From Comamonadaceae bacterium (GTDB lineage Bacteria; Pseudomonadota; Gammaproteobacteria; Burkholderiales; Burkholderiaceae_C): a DNA stretch of 20,423 nt. The stretch covers positions 1 to 20,423 of the forward strand of contig CANBQX010000022.1 in NCBI GenBank assembly GCA_947371775.1, given 5' to 3'. Positions 6,503-14,530 of the stretch are shown one piece after another. Each line of letters opens with the position of its first letter. Within the stretch, counting starts at the first letter, position 1. Made by a program: the position numbers and the translations under genes. Below the pieces are notes generated by a model. That model searched no databases. It had not been told where the DNA came from and saw only the letters and a program-made list of their open reading frames with translations.

Positions 6503-7777
6503 ATGAACCAAGCTGCCAAAAAATTCGTGAATCGCTTAGGCCCGGGCCTGATTACGGGCGCTGCAGACGACGACCCCAGTGGTATTGCCACCTATTCCCA
6601 GGCGGGTTCTCAATTCCGGTTCGGCCTGGTGTGGACGCTGTTGCTGACCACGCCGCTGATGATCGGTATTCAAATGCTCTCGGCACGCATCGGCTGGGTC
6701 ACGGGCGAGGGGCTGGCCGCCAACATCAACAAGCAGTTTCCCCGCTGGCTGACCCGCAGTCTGGTGGGGCTGTTGGTGGTCGCCAACACCATCAATATTG
6801 CGGCCGACATTGGCGCCATGGGCGAAGCGCTTCGCTTGCTGGTGGGAGGCCCGCTGGCGCTGTATGTGCTGGGGTTTGGCGCTCTGTCCATCGTCACGCA
6901 AATCGTGTTTCCGTATGAGCGCACCGTTCGCATCCTCAAGTGGTTGACCCTGGCCTTGTTTGCCTATGTGGCGGTGATCTTGACGGTCAACGTGCCCTGG
7001 CGCCAAGCCATGGGCGAATCGCTGCACCCCTGGAATTTTTTAGCAGCCCATGGATCGCTCAAAGACTACGCTGCGATGGTGGTGGCGGTGATGGGAACGA
7101 CCATCAGCCCCTACCTCTTTTTTTGGCAGGCCGCGCAGGAGGTGGAAGACGGCAACCGCCGACCGGGCGCCCAAGCCTTGAAGGCGGACCCGCATTACGC
7201 CGCCGAACACCTCTCGCGTATCCAGCAAGACACCTATGTGGGCATGATTTTTTCCAATGTGATCGCCCTGTGCATCGTGGTCGCTACCGCGGTCACACTC
7301 AATCTGCAAGGCATCAGCGATATTCAGACATCCTCACAAGCGGCCCAGGCGCTGCGGCCTGTGGCCGGTGAGTTTGCCTTTCTCATTTTCTCGCTCGGCA
7401 TTATTGGAACGGGCTTGCTGGCGGTGCCGGTGCTGGCAGGGTCGGCCGCCTATGCAGTGAGTGAAATGATGGGCTGGCGTGCCAGCCTCTCCGACCGTTT
7501 GAGCGAGGCGCCGGGTTTTTACCGCATCATCATGGCGGCCACCGGGATCGGGACACTGATGGGCTATTTTGAGCTCGACCCGATCAAGGCGCTGGTGTGG
7601 AGCGCGATCGTCAACGGTGTTATTTCCGTGCCCATCATGGCCGCCATGATGCTGGTGGGGCAGTCACAGGCTTTGATGGGAAACTACACCATCAGCACCC
7701 GCCACCGCGTCTTCGGGTGGGCAGCCACCGGCGTCATGGCGGTGGCGGTGCTGGTGATGTTGGCCACGAGCTTTTAA
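6503..7777 (+). CDS. NRAMP-family divalent metal transporter with non-canonical ion site
   Basis: The product is 424 residues, taking ATG 6503; the in-frame start at 6470 adds 11 non-helical residues. It has about eleven hydrophobic helices and the NRAMP opening RLGPGLITGAADDDPSGIATY. In manganese/iron NRAMPs the first helix carries DPGN; here residues 24-27 read DPSG. The sixth-helix motif usually reads ATVMPHN; here it is TTISPYLFF (199-207), so the Met that gives soft-metal selectivity is Ser202 and the His is Tyr204. The family is clear, but the ion is probably not classical Mn(II)/Fe(II). Related NRAMP branches move Mg(II) or other hard cations. It is followed by a DUF3429 gene whose ribosome site overlaps this stop codon. 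Confidence 0.9.
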   Translation: MNQAAKKFVNRLGPGLITGAADDDPSGIATYSQAGSQFRFGLVWTLLLTTPLMIGIQMLSARIGWVTGEGLAANINKQFPRWLTRSLVGLLVVANTINIAADIGAMGEALRLLVGGPLALYVLGFGALSIVTQIVFPYERTVRILKWLTLALFAYVAVILTVNVPWRQAMGESLHPWNFLAAHGSLKDYAAMVVAVMGTTISPYLFFWQAAQEVEDGNRRPGAQALKADPHYAAEHLSRIQQDTYVGMIFSNVIALCIVVATAVTLNLQGISDIQTSSQAAQALRPVAGEFAFLIFSLGIIGTGLLAVPVLAGSAAYAVSEMMGWRASLSDRLSEAPGFYRIIMAATGIGTLMGYFELDPIKALVWSAIVNGVISVPIMAAMMLVGQSQALMGNYTISTRHRVFGWAATGVMAVAVLVMLATSF

Positions 7778-7787
7778 AGGGTTGTCT

Positions 7788-8297
7788 ATGCATGCAGCGC
7801 TGAGTCCAAGACTTTGGAAATGGATCAATGGTTTGGGTCTGGGTGGGCTGCTGCCGTTCTTTGCCTTGGCGGCCTTGTCAGTGGCGGGTATTGCGCCCGA
7901 GCACCAGGTGATGGCCGAGGATTGGATTTACGTCTACGGCCTGTCCATCGTCTCATTTGTCGGCGCGGTTTCGTTTGGTCTGGCGCTGGCGGATTCTCAC
8001 GCCGATGAAGGTTTGCGGGTGAAGTGGCTGGTCTGGTCGGTCTGCCCGTCTTTGCTGGCCTGTGCTGTGCTGTTCCTGCCGGCGTGGTGCCGCCCCTTTG
8101 CGCTGGGCCTGATTGCCATTGCGGCCTTGGCCATGGACTATCTGCTTCAGGGTGCGCTTGCCGATGCCAAACCGTGGCTGCGACTGCGCACGGTGCTGAC
8201 CACAGGCGCTGTCTTGAGCCTGTGGACTGTCAGTGCCTGCGGTATCTACCGGCTCATGCAGGCCCATTCCTGGGAAATGATGTTGAAGGCCGGTTGA
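7788..8297 (+). CDS. DUF3429 family membrane protein
   Basis: The product is 169 residues. ATG 7788 is preceded six bases upstream by AAAGGG, which overlaps the stop codon of the transporter gene, so translation is likely coupled. A TTG two codons earlier, at 7782, sits on the ribosome site and was rejected. About five hydrophobic segments span nearly the whole protein (GLGGLLPFFALAALSV, YVYGLSIVSFVGAVSFGLAL, LLACAVLFLPAW, ALGLIAIAALAMDYLLQG, LTTGAVLSLWTVSACG). Small proteins of this shape fall in DUF3429. Their role is unknown. Pairing with the NRAMP gene suggests, without proof, a part in the same ion transport. It converges on the methyltransferase gene with 18 bases between. Confidence 0.78.
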   Translation: MHAALSPRLWKWINGLGLGGLLPFFALAALSVAGIAPEHQVMAEDWIYVYGLSIVSFVGAVSFGLALADSHADEGLRVKWLVWSVCPSLLACAVLFLPAWCRPFALGLIAIAALAMDYLLQGALADAKPWLRLRTVLTTGAVLSLWTVSACGIYRLMQAHSWEMMLKAG

Positions 8298-8315
8298 GCA
8301 GCCCAGGGGTCTGCG

Positions 8316-9131
8316 TTACTGCTTGATAAAACGCAGCGTAAAGCGGTCGCTTTCGCCGATCGCGCGGTATTTGTCCCGGTCCTGGTCCTTGAGGCGGTAG
8401 CTGGGCGGCAGTGTCCACACGCCTTCGGGGTAGTCCTTGGTGTCTTTGGGGTTGGCGTTGACCTCGGAACTGGCGTCGAGCTTGAATCCGGCCTTTTCGA
8501 TCAGCGCAATCGCCACATCCTGGCGCACATAGCCTGAGCCCATTTGTTCGGTTTGTGTTTTGTCCGTGCGACCGCGGTGGTCCACGATGCCCAACATGTC
8601 CCCGGGCTTCAGGGCGCGGTAAAAGGCCTGCAGCGAGCCTTCCAACTCGTTTTGATCCATCCAGTTGTGCAGATTGCGAAAGCTGATCACCACATCGGCG
8701 CTGCCCGGCGGCGCAATCGGGTGCAGGTCGGCGCGGAATGCGGTCACCAAGACCTTGCTGTACAGCGCGGGCTCGTCTTTCAGGCGCTGCAGCAGTTTTT
8801 GGTGGTCCGCTTGGTACTGGGGCTGGGATCCGTCGCGGTTGGCCGCGATGTACAGGCCTTGGTCTTTGAGCCAGGGCGCCAAAATCTCCATGTAATAGCC
8901 GCCACTGCCTGGCAGTATTTCCACCACGGTGCTGTTGGGGCGGATGCCAAAAAATGCCAGCGTTTGCGCCGGGTGGCGATAGGGGTCGCGCGCCACATTG
9001 CCGGCAGAGCGGTGGGTGCCAGACAAGAGCGGTTCGAAGCGTGCCTCAGTCACCGCCTGCGCGCAGGCCCATGGGCTGATGGCACTCAGACCGATGGCCC
9101 AGAGAGACAAGCGGCGGGTGATGTTGTTCAT
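8316..9131 (-). CDS. Exported class I SAM-dependent methyltransferase-like protein (COG4798 type)
   Basis: The product is 271 residues from ATG 9131. A longer frame to 9320 overlaps the MFS gene and has no family-like N-terminus. Residues 1-26 look like a signal peptide (RRLSLWAIGLSAISPWACAQA). The nucleotide-binding motif I is VVEILPGSGGYY (69-80), followed by LYIAANRD, a DLHPIAPPGSADVVISFRNLHNWMD core and ALKPGDMLGIVDHRG. This matches the predicted methyltransferases of COG4798, many of which carry an export signal. A periplasmic SAM enzyme is odd because SAM is cytoplasmic, so the fold may bind another ligand or the signal may stay uncleaved. It is last in a tight six-gene minus-strand run, 25 bases after the MFS gene. 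Confidence 0.85.
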   Translation of the reverse strand: MNNITRRLSLWAIGLSAISPWACAQAVTEARFEPLLSGTHRSAGNVARDPYRHPAQTLAFFGIRPNSTVVEILPGSGGYYMEILAPWLKDQGLYIAANRDGSQPQYQADHQKLLQRLKDEPALYSKVLVTAFRADLHPIAPPGSADVVISFRNLHNWMDQNELEGSLQAFYRALKPGDMLGIVDHRGRTDKTQTEQMGSGYVRQDVAIALIEKAGFKLDASSEVNANPKDTKDYPEGVWTLPPSYRLKDQDRDKYRAIGESDRFTLRFIKQ

Positions 9132-9156
9132 GGCAGGGGCTTCATTCAAAGTGAAA

Positions 9157-10371
9157 TTACGAAGACAAGCGGTCGCGCCGGGCCAGCTCTGGAAAGAGCT
9201 TGAGCCAGGCCAGCGCAATGACCAAGGTGCCCAAGCCACCGACCACGACCGAGCCCACCGGCCCCCACAGGGCCGCGGTGGCACCCGATTCAAATTCGCC
9301 GAGCTGGTTGGACGCGCCAATGAAGATTGAGTTCACCGCCGACACCCGTCCGCGCATCTCGTCGGGCGTGTCCATTTGCATCAAGGTTTGGCGGGTGACC
9401 ACGCTGATGCTGTCGGCAGCTCCGGTAACTGCCAAAGCGAGCATCGACAAGCCGAAGTGGGTGGAGACGCCAAACGCCAAAGTGGCCAGGCCAAAAACGC
9501 CAACGGCGCCCAGGAGCTTGTAGCCCGCATGGCGCTGCAAAGGAAAGCGCACCAGCACCAGCGTCATCAGCAGGGCGCCGACGGCGGGTGCCGCGCGCAA
9601 GAGGCCCAGACCTTGCGGGCCCGTGTGCAAAATATCGCGGGCATAAATCGGCAGCAAGGCCGTGGCGCCCCCCAGCAGCACGGCAAACAAATCCAAAGAG
9701 ATGGCTCCCAGTAAGACCTGGCGCCGCCAGACGAACGAGACCCCTGCGAACACCGAAGCCAGTGTTGCGGCCCGTTGCGCCGGGATGTGCTGGTAGTGCA
9801 CCGTGAAGGTGAACGCCGCCGACACCACCGACAGTGCCAAGCAGGCACCATACACCGTGCTTGCACCCGCGCCATACAGCAAGCCACCCAGGGCCGGGCC
9901 TCCCACAATCGCGATTTGCATGCCGACCGAGCCGACCGATATCGCGCGTTGCAGCAAAGACGGCGGCACCAAGAGCGGGGTCAACGCTTGCTGTGCAGGC
10001 ATTTGAAAAGCCCGTGCCACGCCCAGTACGACGGACAGAGCCAGGATCAAACCCCGTGTGGTCCACGAGAACTCGGTGCTGATCAACAGAATAAGCGCCA
10101 CGGTGGCCTGCGCCGCCATGCACGAGGCAAAGATGCGGGCGCGGTGCAACCGGTCGGCCAGGTGGCCTGCGGGCAGGGTCATGAGCAGGGCCGGGACGAA
10201 CTGGAACAGGCCCACCAAACCCAAATCCCAGGCGCTGGAGGTGAGGTCATACATTTGCCAGGCCACCGCCAGCATCAGCATTTGGTTGGACAGAATGCCC
10301 GTCACACGCGCCATCCAAAAGCGGACAAAAGGTGTCTGCTGGCGCAGGGTGGGGTGATCGGTATCGTGCAT
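9157..10371 (-). CDS. MFS exporter (EntS / MFS_3 type)
   Basis: The product is 404 residues with the usual twelve-helix hydrophobic profile. The loop 2-3 signature appears as AGHLADRLHRAR (68-79), and the second-half counterpart as MDTPDEMRGRVSAVNSIFIG. The N-terminal block RFWMARVTGILSNQMLMLAVAWQMYDLT is typical of the MFS_3 / enterobactin exporter EntS group, proton-driven exporters of small molecules. The substrate cannot be read from sequence, and no siderophore or biosynthesis genes lie nearby. The ATG at 10371 lies 12 bases after the preceding gene's stop, and the gene is followed by the methyltransferase-like gene, so all are probably on one transcript. Confidence 0.9.
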   Translation of the reverse strand: MHDTDHPTLRQQTPFVRFWMARVTGILSNQMLMLAVAWQMYDLTSSAWDLGLVGLFQFVPALLMTLPAGHLADRLHRARIFASCMAAQATVALILLISTEFSWTTRGLILALSVVLGVARAFQMPAQQALTPLLVPPSLLQRAISVGSVGMQIAIVGGPALGGLLYGAGASTVYGACLALSVVSAAFTFTVHYQHIPAQRAATLASVFAGVSFVWRRQVLLGAISLDLFAVLLGGATALLPIYARDILHTGPQGLGLLRAAPAVGALLMTLVLVRFPLQRHAGYKLLGAVGVFGLATLAFGVSTHFGLSMLALAVTGAADSISVVTRQTLMQMDTPDEMRGRVSAVNSIFIGASNQLGEFESGATAALWGPVGSVVVGGLGTLVIALAWLKLFPELARRDRLSS

Positions 10372-10383
10372 GGCAGGAGCTTA

Positions 10384-11013
10384 TCAGTCAGCGCTCAATC
10401 TGGCCGGCGTGTTGCACGGGAGGTGCAGCAATGGCGCCAGCCGCGGGTCGTCGATGGGCAGCTCCCAGGTCAAAAATACCTGGGTCATGTCGCGCTCGGT
10501 TGAGAAGTCACTGGCCGTAAATCGATCGCTGCCGCGCAGCATCACTTCGTGGGCTTGCAAGGTGTCAAAAATCACCACCGTTCCCCGCACCAAGGGAATG
10601 CGCAGGCCGGTGGATGCAAAGTGGAGATCCAGCCCCCGGTCGTCGCTCAAAAACAAATTGCAAAAAGCAAAGGCCCCATATTGTTCGCCGTCATGGTGCA
10701 ATGCGGCGCCACGGCAGGCCATGAGTGCGACATCGCTGTGGATTAAAAGATCACTTAAGCCCAGACTTTGTGTCCAATCGACGGCCGCTTGAACGCAGTG
10801 CCGGTAGTCCGGCCACCGGGCACGTGCGCGTGCAAGTGGCAACACCTCAACGTCGCCCGCTTGAAGTTGCAGATTGCGCTTGACCTCATGCTGCCAGTCC
10901 AGGCGCAAACGCTCCGGTACCGCAGGCACCGTGACCCGCCCGTGCGGTATCACGTCGCCCACACTGCGGCTGCGCAGCGTGTCGCCACACCGGTAATGCG
11001 CGGGCGCGTCCAC
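10384..11013 (-). CDS. Putative 2OG-Fe(II) oxygenase-like protein
   Basis: The product is 209 residues starting at GTG 11013, which directly abuts the TGA of the glutathione transferase gene; AAGGG lies four bases upstream. I do not recognise an exact family. A double-stranded beta-helix dioxygenase pattern is visible: His106-x-Asp108 in ALHHDGEQYG, a CNLFLSDDRGLDLHF strand pair, then RGTVVIFDTLQAHEVMLRGS with a distal His155 and a following Arg160. These could be the HxD...H iron triad and the 2-oxoglutarate-binding Arg. A cupin-like protein without oxygenase activity is the main alternative. The position between yghU and an MFS exporter, downstream of cyanophycin synthetases, does not define a substrate. 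Confidence 0.6.
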   Translation of the reverse strand: MDAPAHYRCGDTLRSRSVGDVIPHGRVTVPAVPERLRLDWQHEVKRNLQLQAGDVEVLPLARARARWPDYRHCVQAAVDWTQSLGLSDLLIHSDVALMACRGAALHHDGEQYGAFAFCNLFLSDDRGLDLHFASTGLRIPLVRGTVVIFDTLQAHEVMLRGSDRFTASDFSTERDMTQVFLTWELPIDDPRLAPLLHLPCNTPARLSAD

Positions 11014-11895
11014 TCAGCCCTTGGTTGGGGCCTGCAGCTTGTCCTGCGTTTGGGTGTCGAAGTCGCTGGCGTCATGGCGCTCGTGCAGCTGGTTTTCCAG
11101 CGGCCCCATCACCCGGTTGACCATGCGACCCCGACGCACCGCAGGGCGCTTGGCAATCTCGTCCGCCCAGCGGATGACATGCGTGTACTCCTGCACTTGC
11201 AAGAACTCACCAGCCTCGTACAGCTGGCCCTTGGACATGCCGCCGTACCAGGGCCAAATGGCCATGTCGGCAATCGTGTACTCGTCGCCTGCGATAAAGC
11301 GGCTCTCGGCCAAACGGCGGTTGAGCACGTCCATTTGGCGTTTGACCTCCATTGCAAAACGGTCGATGGCGTACTCGATTTTGAACGGCGCATAGGCATA
11401 AAAATGGCCAAATCCGCCGCCCAGAAAGGGCGCGCTGCCCATCTGCCAGAACAGCCAGGACATGCACTCCGCGCGCAGGGCGGGGTCAGTGGGCACAAAG
11501 CAGCCGAATTTTTCTGCCAGGTACAGCAGAATCGCGCCGGACTCAAACACCCGCACCGGCTTCTCGCCGCTGTAATCGATCAGCGCCGGAATTTTGGAGT
11601 TGGGGTTGGCGGCGACAAAGCCGCTGCCAAATTGCGCGCCCTCATTGATGCGCACCAACCAGGCGTCGTATTCCGCGCCGCTGTGGCCCAAGGCCAGCAG
11701 CTCTTCCAACATCACAGTAACTTTGATGCCGTTGGGCGTGCCCAGCGAGTGCAGTTGCATCGGGTGCTTGCCGCGTGGCAGCTCTTGGTCATGCGTGGCA
11801 CCGGCCACGGGGCGGTTGATGTTGGCAAAGCGTCCGCCGTTGGCTTTGTTCCAGGCCCAGACTTTGGGGGGGATGTAGGAGTTTGAATCGGTCAT
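11014..11895 (-). CDS. yghU: Glutathione S-transferase, YghU type (disulfide-bond oxidoreductase)
   Basis: The product is 293 residues, close to the 288 of Escherichia coli YghU. The diagnostic N-terminal extension YIPPKVWAWNKANGGRFANINRPVAGATHDQELPxG precedes the thioredoxin-like domain (QLHSLGTPNGIKVTVMLEEL, NPNSKIPAL near 98-106, VFESGAILLYLAEKFG near 115-130). The helical domain carries GGGFGHFYAYAPFKIEYAIDRFAMEVKRQMDVLNRRL and YTIADMAIWPWYGG. YghU binds two glutathiones and reduces disulfides, with low classical transferase activity. It begins 15 bases after the cphA stop codon, so it is probably read from the cphA transcript. The residues before the ATG lack a clear Shine-Dalgarno sequence. 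Confidence 0.93.
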   Translation of the reverse strand: MTDSNSYIPPKVWAWNKANGGRFANINRPVAGATHDQELPRGKHPMQLHSLGTPNGIKVTVMLEELLALGHSGAEYDAWLVRINEGAQFGSGFVAANPNSKIPALIDYSGEKPVRVFESGAILLYLAEKFGCFVPTDPALRAECMSWLFWQMGSAPFLGGGFGHFYAYAPFKIEYAIDRFAMEVKRQMDVLNRRLAESRFIAGDEYTIADMAIWPWYGGMSKGQLYEAGEFLQVQEYTHVIRWADEIAKRPAVRRGRMVNRVMGPLENQLHERHDASDFDTQTQDKLQAPTKG

Positions 11896-11910
11896 GGGTA
11901 GGAGGGTCCG

Positions 11911-14484
11911 TTAATGGGTGTTGGCGATCTTGCTTGCAATGTGGGCCATGGCTTCTTCGACCTGGTCCACCAGAATCAGGCACAGCTCGCCTTCCGTGAG
12001 CGCGTCCATGGCCTGGTCAATGGCCAGGAACTCGCCGTAAATCTCAAAGCGCTGGGTCGCCTTTTTGGCACCGACCAGGCCTTCGCGCAGCAAGGCCATC
12101 ACTTCGCCATCGCTGCGTCCGCGCTGGCATTGGTCTTCGAACATCACCACCTCGTCAAAGGTATCGCCCAATATTTCGGTCATTTGGCGGATGTCCTGGT
12201 CGCGCCGGTCACCCGCGCCGCTGATCACCACCGAGCGACGGGTCGCAGGCATGGTCTGAACGGCATTGACCAGCGCCACCATGGCGTCGGGGTTGTGGCC
12301 GTAATCGGCAATCACCGTGGCGCCCCGGAACTTATACATATTGAAGCGCCCGGCGGCGTTGTCCTCATCGGTCGAGAAGCTGGCCAGGCCGCGACGGATG
12401 GTCTCCCAGTCCAGGCCCAAGGCCCACACCGCTGCCACGCTGGCCATCACGTTCTCGACCTGAAAACCAATGGTGCCGCCCAAGGTGACGGGAATATCGG
12501 CCAGGTTGACGTAGTGCTTGACCGCGCCTTTGGCCGCTACCAACTGCTGGTTCTCCACATACACGCCGCCATGGCCCTGGGCCAGGTGGGTGGTCATGAC
12601 CGGGTTGGATTTGTCCAGGGCAAAAAACGTGACCGCACCCTTGCATTTGGCCGCCATCTTGGCCACCACCGGGTCTGCCGCATTGAGCACCGCCGTGCCC
12701 TTGGGCGAGACGTTTTGCACGATGACGCGTTTGAGCACCGCCAACTCGTCCACCGTGGTGATGTAGTTCAGGCCCAAGTGGTCACCGCTGCCCACATTGG
12801 TCACCACGGCCACGTCGCAGTAGTCAAAGGCCAGGCCTTCACGCAGCACGCCGCCACGCGCCGTCTCCAGTACGGCGGCGTCGACATCGGGGTGGTGCAG
12901 CACACTTTTGGCACTCTTGGGGCCACTGCAATCACCGGTGTCAATGCACTCACCGCCCACATAGACACCGTCGGTGTTGGTCATGCCCACACACCAACCC
13001 TGCTGGGTCAGCAAATGCGAGATCAGGCGCACCGTGGTGGTTTTTCCGTTGGTGCCGGTCACGGCCACGATAGGAATGCGGCCGTCCTGCCCAGGCTTAA
13101 AAAGCTGCGAAATGATGGCCTCTCCGACCGGCCGTCCTTTGCCAAAAGAAGGGCTCAGGTGCATGCGCAGGCCCGGTGCGGCATTGACTTCCACCACGCC
13201 GCCGCCTTGCTCTTCGATGGGGCGAAGAATGCTGTCACACACCAGGTCCACACCGCAAATATGCAGACCCACCATGTGCGCCGCGGCCACGGCCCGCGCC
13301 GCCACGTCCGGGTGCACGTCGTCGGTCACATCGGTGGCCGAACCACCGGTAGACAGGTTGGCGTTGTTGCGCAAATTGACACGCTGGCCTTTGGCCGGAA
13401 TCGTGTCCGCGCGAAAGCCCTGGCCCGCCAGGCAGGCATGGGCAATGTCGTCAAAACGGATTTTGGTCAGCGAGGTGGCGTGACCGCTGCCGCGCTTGGG
13501 GTCTTGATTGACGATGTTCACCAGCTGCTCAATGGTGTGCACGCCGTCGCCCACCACCTTGGGCGGGTCGCGCCGGGCGGCGGCGACCAGCTTGTCGCCC
13601 ACCACCAGCAGGCGGAAATCATTGCCCGGCATGTAACGCTCCACCAGGATGCGGTCGCGAAATTCGGTGGCCACGGCATAGGCGGCGCGCAACTGGTCTT
13701 CTTGCGTGATGTTGACCGTCACGCCTTTGCCCTGGTTACCGTCCAGGGGCTTGACCACCACGGGCAGACCGATTTCCAGCGCCGCTTGCCATGCATCATC
13801 GGCGTCGCTCACTGCGCGGCCCAAGGGCACGGGGACGCCTGCGGCATGCAGCAGCTTTTTGGTGAGTTCTTTGTCTTGGGCAATGGCTTCGGCAATGGCG
13901 CTGGTGGCGTCAATCTCGGCCGCCTGAATGCGCCGCTGTTTGCTGCCCCAGCCAAAGCGCACCATGCTGCCGCTGGTCATGCGGCTGTACGGAATGTTGC
14001 GCGCCACCGCGGCATTGACGACCGAGCCCGTGCTGGGGCCTAAGCGCACGTCTTCGTCAAGCTCGCGCAATTGGTCCAGCGCACCGGCCAGATCAAAAGC
14101 GGTGTCGTCCACGGCGGCGGTGCACAGGCTTTCAGCCAATTCAAACGCCAGACGGCCGACGTCTTCTTCGCTGTACTCCACGACGACTTGGAACACGCCC
14201 GACTCCAGAGTGGGCTTGGCGCAACTAAAAGTGACCGGGCAACCGGCCTGGGCTTGCAGGCCCAGTGCAGCGAGTTCGAGCACGCGGGCCATGGAGACCG
14301 CTTCGTCACTGCCAATGGTTTGAAAGGGACTGATCTCGGGAAAGCGGGCCCGCAGCCGTGTCTCAAATCCTGGCAAAAGGGTGACATCGCACTCTTGTGC
14401 ACTGCACGAGACGACCGCCTGGATGGCCGTGTGGTGACTCCAGAGATTGGGGCCGCGCAGGGCGCGGATGCGGGTGACTTCCAT
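11911..14484 (-). CDS. cphA: Cyanophycin synthetase (CphA1 type), complete ATP-grasp and Mur-ligase halves
   Basis: The product is 857 residues and polymerises L-aspartate and L-arginine into cyanophycin, a nitrogen store, in the cytoplasm. Domains in order: N-terminal domain (1-about 195, opening IRALRGPNLW); ATP-grasp (about 200-465) with VVVKPLDGNQGKG (242-254), VERYMPGNDFRLLV and metal-binding VEVNAAPGLRMH (431-442); Mur-ligase-like half (about 470-857) with intact P-loop VTGTNGKTTT (475-484), LETARGG (539-545), GDHLG (567-571), ADYGHNPDA (726-734) and GAGDRRDQD. The N-terminal EHVxLELQ motif of other CphA proteins is degraded to LELAALGLQ (69-77), losing the His and second Glu. The gene follows its paralogue by 46 bases. 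No Shine-Dalgarno sequence is seen before the ATG. Confidence 0.95.
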   Translation of the reverse strand: MEVTRIRALRGPNLWSHHTAIQAVVSCSAQECDVTLLPGFETRLRARFPEISPFQTIGSDEAVSMARVLELAALGLQAQAGCPVTFSCAKPTLESGVFQVVVEYSEEDVGRLAFELAESLCTAAVDDTAFDLAGALDQLRELDEDVRLGPSTGSVVNAAVARNIPYSRMTSGSMVRFGWGSKQRRIQAAEIDATSAIAEAIAQDKELTKKLLHAAGVPVPLGRAVSDADDAWQAALEIGLPVVVKPLDGNQGKGVTVNITQEDQLRAAYAVATEFRDRILVERYMPGNDFRLLVVGDKLVAAARRDPPKVVGDGVHTIEQLVNIVNQDPKRGSGHATSLTKIRFDDIAHACLAGQGFRADTIPAKGQRVNLRNNANLSTGGSATDVTDDVHPDVAARAVAAAHMVGLHICGVDLVCDSILRPIEEQGGGVVEVNAAPGLRMHLSPSFGKGRPVGEAIISQLFKPGQDGRIPIVAVTGTNGKTTTVRLISHLLTQQGWCVGMTNTDGVYVGGECIDTGDCSGPKSAKSVLHHPDVDAAVLETARGGVLREGLAFDYCDVAVVTNVGSGDHLGLNYITTVDELAVLKRVIVQNVSPKGTAVLNAADPVVAKMAAKCKGAVTFFALDKSNPVMTTHLAQGHGGVYVENQQLVAAKGAVKHYVNLADIPVTLGGTIGFQVENVMASVAAVWALGLDWETIRRGLASFSTDEDNAAGRFNMYKFRGATVIADYGHNPDAMVALVNAVQTMPATRRSVVISGAGDRRDQDIRQMTEILGDTFDEVVMFEDQCQRGRSDGEVMALLREGLVGAKKATQRFEIYGEFLAIDQAMDALTEGELCLILVDQVEEAMAHIASKIANTH

Positions 14485-14530
14485 GGCGTAATTGGGTGTT
14501 GGTGCTCGGTGGAGCGTAGCAATAAGGGGC

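Noticed and set aside
11914..14043. 709-codon open frame on the plus strand, antisense to cphA
   Set aside because: The protein is His/Gln/Arg-rich low-information sequence typical of the reverse frame of a high-GC gene, and the minus strand encodes an unmistakable cyanophycin synthetase.
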